60,000 nucleotides of DNA, taken from NCBI RefSeq assembly GCF_964204645.1, contig NC_134032.1:7685175-7745174 (forward strand). Direction: 5' to 3'. The number at the start of each line of letters is the position of its first letter. The stretch's first letter is position 1. The DNA comes from Tubulanus polymorphus (taxonomy: Eukaryota > Nemertea > Palaeonemertea > Tubulaniformes > Tubulanidae). Shown here one piece after another: positions 1 to 10,238 of the stretch. The notes under the pieces are model-generated. The model ran no database searches. It saw nothing but the letters and a program-made list of their open reading frames with translations, and was not told where the DNA came from. The translations under genes were made by a program, and so were the position numbers.

Positions 1-215
1 GATATTAAAATTGTGAGTAAAGTGTGAGTAAAATACTTTACTCACACTTTTTATGTTTAAAATTGATTTTTCATCATTCGAAATCTATATTTGGTCTTAT
101 TTATCTAGATTATTATGCTAACACTTTACTCACACTTTTAATATATGGGGTTCATATCAAAGGTTGAAGGGGCGAGCTCATAGAAAAAATAAATTTGAGC
201 GTGCGAGAATTTATT
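1..215 (-). repeat. Inverted end fragment of a Polinton-like element
   Basis: Positions 118-180 read in reverse complement match the block at about 1465-1700, including GAGCTCGCCCCTTCAACC, a run resembling TTGATATGAACCCC, and AAAAGTGTGAGTAAAGTGT. The first 60 bases also carry GTGTGAGTAAAGTGTGAGTA and its complement. I read this as the end of a second copy of the element that begins near 1423, in opposite orientation. It may be a neighbouring copy whose body lies left of the window. No gene is seen in it. Confidence 0.6.
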
Positions 216-228
216 TTTTTTTCGTGAG

Positions 229-301
229 CCACCATATATGTGTGTATGTATGTGTGTATGTGCGTGTGCGCGCGTGTGCGCGTGTATGTATGTATGTATG
301 T
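229..301. repeat. TG/CG-rich simple repeat
   Basis: Irregular (TG)n, TATG and GCGCG runs, an alternating purine-pyrimidine tract of about 70 bp. Nothing coding is seen. Confidence 0.85.
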
Positions 302-1190
302 CCAGCAAGACAACTATTTTAAGAACCACTTCCATTTGCGAAAGCCTGTTGAAATATGTCTTGATCAGAAGTTTATCAAGAAGTGGGAACAAAATATAAA
401 GGTCCAATGGCCCTGAGGTTCGCCATCAAATCATTGAGTGCATATATTGCCAAAAATATTATACTAAATATGAATTAATTTGGATTGAAGATGTTTGACA
501 CTGAAAATATGCGCCTGCAGAGGTGTGAGAATGCTGTGTAAACTATCATCGCCGAGTCAAATAGCCTACTCGGTTATATTCATCACAACAAACAAATTAT
601 ATACGAACGTGCGATACCTAGTCGGATGATATGCTGGCCATTTTGTTTTGGGTTACCAAAACATTAGGCTTTCCCGATAGGCTTTCCCAATTGCATCAGC
701 AGCGCCGAAATTCCCAGAATTTCCCGTATACCCAACAAGCAGCCTATCCCATTGTTTGTAGCTCAGGTAACAAGGTCAAGTCAAATAAATAGAAGAGAGA
801 AAATTAGGGGGTTGTTAAAGTGAGGCCCTGTCGGTCGAAAAGTATAGTTGTACAAAAAACGGCAACCCTTCCAGTTGTACAAAAAGCGGCAACACTACCA
901 GGAGGGGGAACTTGTATATCTTTCAGTTCAAGTATGCAGATTGTCATATGTAAAAACGTGCCATTGCTTAATGCTAAAAAGCAGGGTTTTTGCGTGTTTT
1001 TCAGGAATAAGTCCCCTAAAAATAACTCAATCACTATGTCATTTATGTGGCCTCGAGAACTCATTAAGCCGAACCATGACATAACATCAACACTATTGGT
1101 TAACAGCCAATGTTTGTGCCTTGTTGACACACTGGTACTCTATTCATTTTCAATGAAAACTGCCTGCTCCAGACCGTTTGCATAGGCAAA
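302..1190. other. Stretch without recognisable gene
   Basis: Moderate GC, no recognisable protein. There is one local direct repeat: GTTGTACAAAAA followed by CGGCAAC, repeated with small changes at about 847-895. It may be flank of the relic at 1195-1422 or an older insertion. Confidence 0.5.
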
Positions 1191-1194
1191 CCTA

Positions 1195-1422
1195 CGGTTC
1201 GCCAAAATTGAATTGGTACCTGTTGATAGGAAAGCATATTATATACCACTAATCCAATGTTTGCAGCAATTTCTATCCCTTCCAGGTGTATTAGATGAAG
1301 TTATAGGTAGCCATTGGACATACGCGGATGAATTTATGCATGGCCCCTCTGATGAGTTTCATTTTTGGCAACATGACTTGTTTAGGCATCACCCCTCTTC
1401 ACTAATCTTAGCAGACTACATC
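1195..1422 (+). pseudogene. Exon relic of a transposon-associated protein family
   Basis: The + frame encodes about 75 residues with the pattern YYIPLIQCLQQFL, then LDEVIGSHW, then FWQHDLFRHHPSS. From memory this resembles a family common in cnidarian, echinoderm and fish genomes (Y-V/I-P-L-xx-L-QQ-L followed by a DxxLFxxHPLF segment) that is usually found in mobile elements. Its biochemical function is unknown to me. The homology stops just before 1423, where the Polinton terminal palindrome begins, so the exon appears truncated by that insertion. The assignment rests on pattern only. Confidence 0.4.
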
Positions 1423-1518
1423 AGTAATAGGGATAATGGGGGTTCAAGCCAAAGGTCGAAGGGTCGAGCTCACTCTCCCCTTCAACCTTTGACTTGAAAC
1501 CCCATTATCCCTATTACT
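1423..1518. repeat. Terminal palindrome of the Polinton
   Basis: AGTAATAGGGATAATGGGG at the left is answered by CCCATTATCCCTATTACT at the right, enclosing GGTCGAGCTCACTCTCC. The arms are imperfect but pair over roughly 45 bp each. A related palindrome occurs at 29524-29630, and a part of it at 150-180. Confidence 0.8.
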
Positions 1519-1589
1519 CCTAATAATTTCATATAAATGAACATTATTTACATGAATTTCATATATTTTAAAATCATTTATATGTTAAT

Positions 1590-1800
1590 TACAAAAGTGT
1601 GAGTAATAATTCATATTTTAACAGATTTCGAATAAAAATATAAGTAAAATAAATGGATAACTAAAAGAGTATAAAAGTGTGAGTAAAGTGTGAGTGAAAT
1701 AGTTTATATTTTAAACATATTTCAATATTTATATTTGTATGAGTTAGATTTTTAAACATTAAAAGTGTCAGTAAAGTGTGATTGAAATATTTCATATTTT
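1590..1800 (+). repeat. Subterminal direct repeats
   Basis: AAAAGTGTGAGTAAAGTGTGAGTGAAATA-type units followed by TTTATATTTTAA recur about every 85-90 bp (near 1594, 1674 and 1763). They lie just inside the terminal palindrome and may be binding sites for the integrase or terminal protein (inference). Confidence 0.7.
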
Positions 1801-1822
1801 AACATTGAATATTTATATTTGA

Positions 1823-2482
1823 ATGAGTTTTAATGAAAGTTTTGTTATAAAAATGAAGACAGAAGAAGAACCCAACTTCAAAATCGAAATAAAAGAAACC
1901 AATAAATCATTTTCACAGTTTAACATTGGAAATTATATTTCAGCAACAAATTTAGTGCCCGCAAGGTATTATAAAATTGATAACATTACTATGATTAATC
2001 AAATATCATCAAATGAAACATATTTAATTACTGAATTAATTGATACTTTTGATAATGGAGTTAAAAATCCTAAAATATTTAATACAGTTTTCAATTTTTA
2101 AGGAACTTTAGATGAAAACATAATAAACATTCTTAAAACTCCTTTCAATGAAAGAAAAAGTGATATAATACTTTCTAAAGATTACAATGATTTGATTAAC
2201 TTAAGAATTGAAAAAAGACAATTATATTATTACAATTTTGATAATAAACAAATCATCTATAATGAAAATTCATCAAATATTGGCATTCAATGTGAATTAG
2301 ATAATGAAAAATCATATAAAGATGTTGCAGTTCAATGTAATTCAGATGATGAATTTAGAAAATTCAATCCTAATGAAAAAGTGTATTGTTATTGCGGTGG
2401 TAAATATCAAAAATCACATAAATCAAAACATTATCAAACAGTTAAACATATCAATTATGAAAAAATAATAAATATATATTGA
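1823..2482 (+). pseudogene. Small zinc-finger protein of the Polinton, one in-frame stop
   Basis: Two open segments in the same frame (1823-2101 and 2192-2482) are joined by readable codons and split by a TAA at 2099-2101. The C-terminal part has a CCHH-like finger: CYCGG, then HKSKHYQTVKH. The N-terminal part is lysine- and glutamate-rich with no recognised domain. A second, diverged copy with the same finger lies at 29058-29483. I do not recognise a family beyond the finger; a DNA-binding role is inference. It is the first gene inside the left end. Confidence 0.6.
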
Positions 2483-2654
2483 AATAAGATTAAGCTGTAT
2501 GTTTCAAATATATAGTAGTTAAAGCATTGAGAAATTAGTTAATGAATAACTGTTAGGTAGTAAGTTTAATTGTTATTTGATTTGAAACATATAAAAGTTA
2601 AATATTTCTAAAATATTAAATATTTATCAATTTAATAATTTTTTTCTGAAATAA

Positions 2655-2863
2655 ATGTATGATTTCAACATACCAACCGGAAGTAGTGATTTGAAGCATT
2701 ATTTAGTGCAGGAGGATTAATTTTGGCTGCATTATATTTTTACTATGAGAATATTTCTAAAGATTTGATGAATGATAATAATAAATTGAAGAAGTTAAAT
2801 GGAAACAATCACAGAAAAAATAACAATAAAAAAGTTAATTTAGAAAATGATTTAGAGGATTAA
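2655..2863 (+). pseudogene. Possible small membrane ORF, frameshifted
   Basis: An ATG at 2655 starts a short frame that soon stops. In another frame a hydrophobic segment (LILAALYFYY) is followed by an asparagine/lysine-rich tail ending at 2863. This looks like a single-span Polinton accessory protein with a frameshift, but the evidence is thin. Confidence 0.3.
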
Positions 2864-2934
2864 AACAGCATCGTTGAATTTCATATATTTTGACTATAAA
2901 AATGAGTGAAAATAAGGTATTAGAAATATTGTGC

Positions 2935-3163
2935 TGTTTTCCCTTAGGTTAGGTCCTCGACAAGACTACAGACACGAACTCTGGTATAGACTTGATATAT
3001 AATATAGATTTTATTTGCAGTTTGGGTACTTATAGTACGTACAGTCATGCTCATTGAACTATGTTACAGAAAATCAGTCAACTACGCAAAGCAGTTACAA
3101 CTGTGTATAATACATGAACATATGATACATAAATCATAATACATACATCCTCAACATTCTCCG
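2935..3163. other. Foreign higher-GC insert in the Polinton
   Basis: Base composition changes abruptly inside the AT-rich element. The block begins near TGTGCTGTTTTCCC and ends near ATCCTCAACA, and integrase coding resumes immediately after it at about 3165 without its N-terminal half. TG...CA ends of about 225 bp would suit a solo LTR, but no target duplication or second LTR is visible, so a deletion-linked filler is equally possible. Confidence 0.3.
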
Positions 3164-3164
3164 G

Positions 3165-3907
3165 ACCAAAAAAATAGAAGTAACAAATGCTTTTAAATCA
3201 ATATTTAAAGAAGCTATTCCAGATAAGATACAATTCGATGAAGGTAAGGAATTCTATAACAAACATTTTAAAAAACTATTATCTGATAACGATGTAAAAT
3301 ATTTTTCAACACATTCAGATAAAAAAGCATCTATTATAGAAAGATTTAATAAAACATTGAAAACTAGAATGTGGAAATATTTTACTGATAATGAAACATA
3401 TAAATATATCGATGTATTAGATGATTTAGTGAAAGGTTATAATAATTCTAAACATAGTTCTATAAATATGAAACCTATACAAGCTAGAAAAGAAGATAAT
3501 TCAGAAATAGTATGGAATAATTTATATGGAGCATTTGTTACACATGATTTCGGTGAACCTAAATTTAAAATAGGACAACACGTTAGAAATCTAAATATAG
3601 AAAAACATTTTATAAATGTTATACCCCTAATTTTACAGAAGAAATATTCAAGATTAAAAAGATAATATTAACTAAACCTTTTGTTTATAAATTAGAAGAT
3701 CTAAAAGATGAAGAAATATTAGGTTATTTCTATGAACAAGAATTATCACTTGTACCAAATCCAGATGAAATAGAATACAAAATAGAAAAAGTATTGAAAA
3801 CAAAAACTCTTAAAGGAAAAAAGTATTCTTTGGTGAAATATAAAGGATATGATGATAAATTTAATGAATGGATTTCATCTAGTAAAATTAAAGGAATAAA
3901 TGAATAA
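3165..3907 (+). pseudogene. Polinton integrase, C-terminal half with chromodomain
   Basis: The frame from about 3165 carries the second catalytic aspartate block (FDEGKEFYN) and the glutamate block (KASIIERFNKTLK) of a retroviral-type DDE integrase, then the C-terminal region. A frameshift near 3615-3625 moves the frame. Downstream, residues such as YKIEKVLKTK and VKYKGYDD, then NEWIS, form a chromodomain, the usual C-terminal module of Polinton integrases. The N-terminal zinc-binding domain and first catalytic aspartate are missing because of the foreign block ending at 3163. The stop at 3905-3907 overlaps the ATG of the ATPase (3900) by 8 bp. It is inactive because of truncation and frameshift. 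Confidence 0.88.
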
Positions 3908-4511
3908 AGATTTATTTTTATTTGAACCGCATAATATGTTAGTTACTGGAGTAACCAATTGTGGTAAAACACATTTCATATTAGATTTGTTAGAAACTAT
4001 TTATAAGAATCATTTTGATAATATAATATTATTCTGCCCTACTTATGAAATGAATAAAACATATAATAGAGATATAGTTAAGATAAAAAAGTTTATTATA
4101 TTAAATCCTAAAACAGTAAAAGAAAATTTAGATAACTGTATAAAAATAGCAATTGATACTTATAAAGGATCAAATACATTATTCATTGTGGATGATTGCG
4201 CAAATTTACATGATTCAAAAGTGAGAGAAAGTGAGTTATGTTATTTAGCTTTCTCTGGGAGACATTTTGGGATAACAACATGGGTTTAAAATCAAAAATA
4301 TAATTCAATTGTTAAAGACTTTAGGGAGAATATAAGATTTCTAGTTTTATTTTATAACAAAGATAAAAAATCTATGCAACAATCATTGGAAGAAAATCAA
4401 ATTATACCTACTGAATTACATGATGAATATATGAATAAATTAAAGAATAATAAAGGTTCAAAATTATTACTGAGATTACAATTTCCATATGAATATAAAT
4501 TTATAAAATAA
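3900..4511 (+). pseudogene. FtsK/HerA-type genome-packaging ATPase, one nonsense codon
   Basis: Walker A is GVTNCGKTH near residues 17-25 and Walker B is TLFIVDDCA near residue 98, as in the A32-like packaging ATPases of Polintons, adintoviruses and poxviruses. A sensor-like SGRHFGITTW follows. A TAA at 4287-4289 interrupts the frame, which then stays open to a natural stop at 4509-4511, giving about 203 codons, near the usual family size. In an active element the enzyme would pump DNA into capsids. It overlaps the integrase end and is the last rightward gene before the hairpin cluster. Confidence 0.88.
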
Positions 4512-4540
4512 CTATTTATAATTTGGAATATTATAGAAAC

Positions 4541-5137
4541 TAATTTATATATCTATATACTAGACGTACGAGTAAGAAAGTAAGATTCTTGCCAAGAAAG
4601 TAAGAAAGTAAGAATCTTGGTAAGAATTCTTACGTACGTCTAGTATATAATTATTATAAATTAGTTTTATAATAATTATTCTAAATTTAAATTATAAAAA
4701 TGAATAAATTATATGTTTTCTCTTAATAAAAATAAAAATAGATTATATTATAACTATTTCTATACTTAGATTAATAATTTTATTTTTTTAATTTTTATGA
4801 AAACTAAATTATATATCTATGTACTAGACGTACGAGTAAGAAAGTAAGATTCTTACCAAGAAAGTAAGATTCTTAGATTCTTACGTACGTCTAGTACATA
4901 GATATATAAATTATTAAATGAATTATATAAAAATGAATAAATTATATGTTTTCTCTTAATAATAATAAAACTAGATTATATTATAACTATTTCTATACTT
5001 AGATTAATAATTTTATGTTTTTAATTTTTATGAAAACTAAATTATATATCTATGTACTAGACGTACGAGTAAGAAAGTAAGATTTCTTGGATTCTTGGAT
5101 TCTTACTCGTACGTCTAGTATATAGTTATATGAATTA
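4541..5137. repeat. Three tandem hairpin repeats between convergent genes
   Basis: Three inverted repeats at 4541-4662, 4806-4913 and 5037-5137 share the stem CTAGACGTACG(AG)TAAGAA and its complement ending CGTACGTCTAG, with AT-rich outer stems (ATATATCTATGTACTAG). Loops are made of AAGTAAGATTCTT-type repeats. They lie in a direct repeat of about 240 bp and occupy exactly the gap between the end of the rightward ATPase gene (4511) and the end of the leftward zinc-finger gene (5150). A transcription-termination or replication role is inference. Confidence 0.85.
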
Positions 5138-5149
5138 GTTTTATAATAA

Positions 5150-6291
5150 TTATTCTAATTTTGTTTCTAATATAATTATAAAATCATCTCTGTTTATATC
5201 TAATTCACCAAAAGTCTTAGGTAGATTTATTAATTTTAATTGAGCCATCTTAACATAATAATTAGTAGGAAAATTAGCTTTTTCTCTTAATTTTTCTAAG
5301 TATTCATCAAAATCATCAAAATCAAAATCAAAATGATGTCCAAAATTATTTATCAGATAACTTAAATCAATTTTTCTAAAATATAATAATTTATGTATTT
5401 GTTTAGGATTATCTTCTGCATAAGCTAATAATTTATCAAATAACAAGTTATAGAATATATAATATTGGTTAGTTTTAGGATTAAAATATTTGATAAATTT
5501 ATTTGGGTTATTTAACAATGGTATCATACTCACCATTTTATAAACATTAATTAGATGTAACTTTGATTTATAATGAGTATTTTCATCAACAGGTTCAATT
5601 TTCTTATTACAATATTGGCAAATTTTATTTCTTTCTATTTCTTCTAATTTCTTTTCATGTTCTTCTAACTTCCTTTCATTTTCGATATGCGCTTGAGATT
5701 TTTTATGTTTAGAAAAATTACTTTTAGAAATATCTAAATCACAAATGTTACAATGTTTTTAGAATCATCAATTGTTTCATTATAATTAGTTTCAATTGTA
5801 TCAACATTATCTGTTATATTATCTATGGTACCATTTGTTTCAATTGTATTAACATTATCTATGATATCATATATTATATTATTATCAGATATATTATTAT
5901 AATTATTCTTTTCTTTTTCTATATGTTTATTTGATTTCTTATGTGATGCCCAATTTTTATATGATATATATTTCTTACATACATCACAATATTTTTCATT
6001 TGTCTTTTTGGTTTTGATATCAGGTTCAATCTTATCATTATTAGATGTAGAAGGTATTACATTATTAGATGTAGAAGGTATTACATTATTAGATGTAGAA
6101 GGTATTACATTACTTAAATTATCAACAACACCACTTTTATTATTATCTATTTCTATTAGTTTAGTTTTATAAATTTTGAAAATAGGATCAAATATCAAAG
6201 CTATATTACAAGGTATTACATAATATAAACCATCATTATTTTCATGTGTATCGATGTATGGAATATGTTTATACACTTTACCTCCTTCCAT
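5150..6291 (-). pseudogene. Multi-zinc-finger protein of the Polinton, frameshifted
   Basis: The first segment (5734-6291) starts MEGGKVYKHIPYID, has three tandem copies of NVIPSTSN and a U1/C2H2-type finger CDVCKKYISYKNWASHKKS. A one-base loss in an A-run near 5756-5760 ends that frame. In the next frame two more fingers follow (CNICDLDISKSNFSKHKK, and CQYCNKK with a paired histidine), a short coiled stretch, and then the C-terminal region 5150-5536 with an acidic FDFDFDDFDEYL segment. The whole would be about 380 residues. I do not know a named family; nucleic-acid binding is inferred from the fingers. It is the last leftward gene before the hairpin cluster. Confidence 0.7.
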
Positions 6292-6403
6292 TTATTATAC
6301 AAATTTTTATTAAAGTTAAAATTTTAATACATAACTCCATTTAATTGAGAATTTACAATATTTAATTGCACGTCAGATATAATATAAATGTGCATTTTGA
6401 AAT

Positions 6404-7567
6404 TTAGGCTTCTTTTTTCTTTGTCATGAATAATTGTATTCCATCTTTAGTGTTTTGTAATTTTTTTCCAGAACCATATAATGAATTATCCTCTGTTGTT
6501 CTAAAATCTAACCATAATGCATATTTATTACCGGTATAATAATCAATTTGATTAATATTACAATTTTCAGATGATTTTACTTTTTCATTCATAAAATGTT
6601 TTCTAATTTCTGGCCATTGATCAATCATTCTCATTCCTTGACAAAATATTTTATTTGCTATTCCTTCGATAGTTATTTCTACTTTTGTTATTTCAGAATT
6701 ATAATAATTATCAACATTTATTGCGCCATAAGTATATGTTGCAATGGTAAAAAATATTAATAGACCTTTAATAGATCTTCTTGGGAAGTTAATATTCTCA
6801 TTAATTATTTCATCATTTGCATTAATAGTTACAGTTTTAAATTTATCAATATAATCATATAATAATGAAAATCCTTAGTTGTATTTAGTTTGAATTATAC
6901 TTGAAATATTTTCATCAGTTACTGTATCATATTCTAAACATAGATTCGATAATCTATAACTCATATCTTTATTAACGCTAGATATTACAATTTCATTTAC
7001 AGGAGCAAAGGTTATTTCGAATATAACATCTTCTTGAATTGCGTATCTATATAAAGGTGCATTATTATTTATCAATTCAAAGTCTAATGGAATTTTATAT
7101 TTGCTTCCATATATACTTTTTATCAATTTATCTACAGCATTAGTTAATATTGCATTATGTGCTTCTGATCTTAATTTATTTTGGTTTTCTGATTGGATGC
7201 CTTAAAATATATTATTTCTATTTTCTTTAGTTAACCATAAATCTTTATAATGCATAAATAAATTATAATCATCTAATGAGAAAACTGTTTCTGGACCAAT
7301 CTTTATAGTTAATTTTTTAATCAAATATCTTCCAACATTATCAACAACATAATTATTATTATTACCGATTACTTTTATATCGGCTGATAAATAAATACTA
7401 TTTGGAACATAAAAAGTATTTTGTGTTAATCGAGGAATTCTAACATATAAAGTTTCATCGGGATTAATATTAGAAGGGTTATGAGTAATTATATGATGTG
7501 ATCTTTCTGCTTTAATAGCATTAGATATTCTATGATTCTTAGAAGGATTGATATAACTCCCACTCAT
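6404..7567 (-). pseudogene. Major capsid protein (double jelly-roll), two in-frame stops
   Basis: Three open segments (7202-7567, 6875-7126, 6404-6634) are all in one frame, and the sequence between them is readable apart from TAA codons at 7202-7204 and 6875-6877. The full frame is 387 codons, including the terminal stop. The N-terminal part (YVRIPRLTQNTFYVPNS, VDNVGRYLIKKLTIKIG, YKDLWLTKENRN) is the recognisable pattern of Polinton/adintovirus major capsid proteins of the hexon-like double jelly-roll type. The middle (FEITFAPVNEIVIS) and end (YYTGNKYALWLDFRTTEDN) also fit. In an active element it would form the icosahedral shell. Only nonsense lesions are seen, no frameshift. Confidence 0.88.
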
Positions 7568-8035
7568 TTATTTAACAAAAAAATTAATTATTTATTTTTT
7601 ATCATGTTTACTAACCCAAAAATAATAGCACTTACAACTGTAATTAAAAATAAAATAATATGTTCAGCAGCAAAGTTAATAATGTTTCCTGCAGATTTCA
7701 ATATAAAACCAACAATTGATGCAATAATTCCTGGTAAAGCTGCAGCAGATTTTTTAGATAGTTCCCATAAATATTTTGCTAATTTCTTTAAACCATCTTT
7801 AACTTTATCTTGTATAGAATTATTATCATTCGGGATCCGGTTCCACAGTTCTTGATTAAATCTGACTCAGAGTTAGTTTTTAACTCAGGGTCAGAAACGA
7901 ACTCTGAGTTAGCTGACTCCGAGTTAGTTTTGCGTTCCACAGTTCTCATTTAACTCAGAGTTTACTTACTCAGAGTCAAAGTCATATCTCCATAGTAACC
8001 ATCTTAATTCAGAGAAGTAATTGGTAATTCTCAAA

Positions 8036-9141
8036 ATGGCAACGTGCAGCAACGAAAAACAGCTTAAAAAAGAAGTCCTAACTTTACTAAAGACGAGATG
8101 GCCGTTCTCACTGTCGTTGTAATGAAAAATGGTGATGTGTTATTTTCAAAGTTGAATAACGATGTCACAAACAAGCTGAAAGCGAAGAAATGGGGAGAGG
8201 TGGCTAGTGCAGTAAACAGCCTAGGGCACTGTGTGAGAAAACCAGATGAACTTAAATTCAAATGGAAAAACATGAGCGCTAAAGCAAATTGTATGAATTC
8301 GGAAAGAAGGAAACTAGCACACAAAACTGGAGGGGGGCCACCACCGGAAAATTTGATAAAGAACGTCGACGAGACTATGGAGAAAATTATAAGCGCTAAC
8401 GAAAACAGAGAAGCTTGGGTCGGAATAGATGCAACACTCCACTTAGATCCTCCCATTATCATGTCACTAAGTCCAGAAAGTAATATATATCTTTATTCAC
8501 TGACAGGGTCAATCATTTTTGTTTTTAACTTTGCTTTCACCCAACAGCATATCGTCAAATGATAGCTTGATGACGTGCTACACTTTGACCTTTGACACAC
8601 ATGCGCAATGGCGTCTAAATATCTCCCTGGAACCGAATCCAAGAAAATATAAGATTATAAAACTTACATGTTACGGCTTGGCAGTTACATCACAGACCCA
8701 GCGTTGCAAATTACTAATGCACATATAAATCCCATCATTCTGATAATCCAGTTGGTCTCGTGCTGCGATTATTTTCCGCACATTTCGGCTTAAAAACGAT
8801 AGTTTAGCAGACACCATGTGCAGAAAAAATGGCTCATGTCCGGCTAATTTATGCACCGTCATAGACGTGGACTCGTTAGGTTCGAATCCCAATTTTGAAC
8901 AACAGTCGGGAGCATTTTAAATTATGATGTATTGATTAATCAATCACTTTTTTCTGTTAAATTTAAGTATCAAAGATTGAGACGTCACCGTCGAACGCGA
9001 TTACTCTAATGGGGGATGACGGGACCGTATACGAAGTCACCGAATCATTTTTGCCATTACCGGCAACTGAAACCAACGTTTCTGAGATGCATGTTCAAGA
9101 TATAAGCACTTCCGATAATATTGGAACAATTCCCAATACCG
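8036..9141 (+). pseudogene. Myb/SANT-like (MSANTD) protein of Harbinger 1
   Basis: The frame through 8065-8478 carries a trihelix/Myb-like domain: NFTKDEMAVL, then KAKKWGEVASAVNSLG, then KFKWKNMSAKA. These are the regularly spaced tryptophans of the MSANTD family that accompanies Harbinger transposases and guides them to DNA. The likely ATG (8036) is in another frame, and an A-run near 8065-8070 looks like the frameshift site. A donor GTAATA follows at about 8479. A second exon, rich in Thr/Glu/Asp, ends at a GTACGT near 9142. The coiled-coil end expected for this protein is not seen. Confidence 0.7.
8500..8990. other. Intronic sequence of Harbinger 1 without recognised gene
   Basis: The GC content is near that of the flanks outside the Polinton. 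Short open frames on both strands show no recognisable family. It lies between the two exons of the Myb/SANT-like gene. Confidence 0.4.
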
Positions 9142-9254
9142 GTACGTATAAATGGGTTTGCATTTGTTTCTGACAAATTACTTAGATGGTACACTGCATT
9201 GAAAAGAAAAAAAGTCACTACGCGCAGAACATTGCCAAATCGGACAGTATCCTG

Positions 9255-9842
9255 TTAATTTCCGGCCTTGAACTTACCATCGGCATTACACACACCCTGT
9301 GCATTTATCGAATGAAAACTTTTTCGGTTCACAAAGTCTCTTTCAATTTCATTTCTTGAAGCTTGAATACGTATATGTGTTCCATCAACACAACCAATAA
9401 CACCGGGTAAATTTCCGACTTCATAAAAATCAGATTTCGTTTTTGCCAGTTCTGCTGGGCCTCTCGGAAACTTGATAAAATCTGCTTTCTTCGAGCAAAG
9501 TGCGTCGGTTACACGAGTAACAGATCTCGAAACTGTTGATTTCGATACACCAAAACTATCTCCGATTACCTCCAAAAATGAGCCACTGGCATAAAATCGA
9601 AGTGCCATAAGAACTTGCAGTTCGACAGTCAAAGGCAATCCACGATTGCACGTTTTTTCTGCCATCAATGGTCTACATATTTCAACGATTCTCTGCACAC
9701 CCGTTCTTGTAAAGCGATATCTATTATAGCATTCGACATCCGTGATTTCGAGTTGATTTGTAATCCTTCGATATTCTTTATTCTTGGCTTCTCTACCCGC
9801 TAATAAGTAGAATGCCGCCATTTTAAACTCTGAGTTAAGCAT
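9255..9842 (-). pseudogene. Harbinger 1 DDE transposase, first exon only
   Basis: The N-terminal helical region (YNRYRFTRTGVQRIVEICRP), a helix-turn-helix-like part (VIGDSFGVSKSTVSRSVTRV) and the first catalytic aspartate block (GVIGCVDGTHIRIQ) are clear. The exon ends at a donor after NADGKF. The exons with the second aspartate and the glutamate are missing upstream of 9255, consistent with an internal deletion. Related to, but diverged from, the complete transposase at 16275-17898. Confidence 0.85.
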
Positions 9843-10238
9843 TTTAATTCAGGTCTGACCCAGAGTTAGAATTTCACCCTGAGTTAAGGAATTTAACTCT
9901 AGAGTTAAATTTAACTCACCACTGTGGAACCGGATTTAACTCCGAGTTACTTTTAACTCTGAGTTAGGGAATTTAACTCTGAGTTAAAAGTTAATCAAGA
10001 ACTGTGGAACCGGGTCCTGGGGTTTATCTGGTTTATCGGGAGTAGGAGTAGATTTCAAAGCATTTGATATAGCTAAACCTATCGTTGTAAATACCATAGT
10101 TACAGATGTTAGAATTGAAAGAATTGTTATTCCTTCTAATTTAAATAATAATGTTATTCTATCTTTCAATGATATTTTTAGAATCTGGTTTTATCAACAA
10201 ATCTTTAACAACAACTTTTAATTTTTTAATATGATTTT

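Larger units (their letters stand above)
7833..10017. mobile_element. PIF/Harbinger transposon 1, internally deleted
   Basis: The terminal inverted repeats are GGATCCGGTTCCACAGTTCT at the left and the complement of GGACCCGGTTCCACAGTTCT at the right, followed by subterminal ACTCAGAGTTA repeats in both orientations. Inside are the two proteins typical of the superfamily: a Myb/SANT-like protein on + and a DDE transposase fragment on -, arranged convergently. The 3' exons of the transposase are absent, so the copy cannot move by itself. A clean target duplication is not readable (the flanks TCG and TGG differ). Confidence 0.85.
7588..10169 (-). pseudogene. Polinton membrane protein gene split by a Harbinger
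   Basis: The N-terminal half reads leftward from 10169 with a transmembrane segment (ITILSILTSVTMVFTTIGL) and a proline/aspartate linker (TPTPDKPDKP). The C-terminal half resumes at 7832 leftward with an amphipathic part and hydrophobic segments (ALPGIIASIVGFIL, IILFLITVVSAIIF), ending at 7588. Removing the transposon between 7833 and 10017 leaves both halves in a compatible frame. Readable coding upstream of 10169 in another frame (about 10175-10220) suggests a further frameshift and a lost start. Small multi-span proteins like this are usual in Polinton capsid regions; function unknown. Confidence 0.65.

Noticed and set aside
820-1185. 121-residue + strand frame and its antisense frame
   Set aside because: No recognisable pattern, both strands open over the same stretch, low-complexity repeated start; likely chance.
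7532-7855. 107-residue + strand frame
   Set aside because: Shadow of the leftward membrane-protein and capsid genes; the minus frame has the meaningful hydrophobic pattern.
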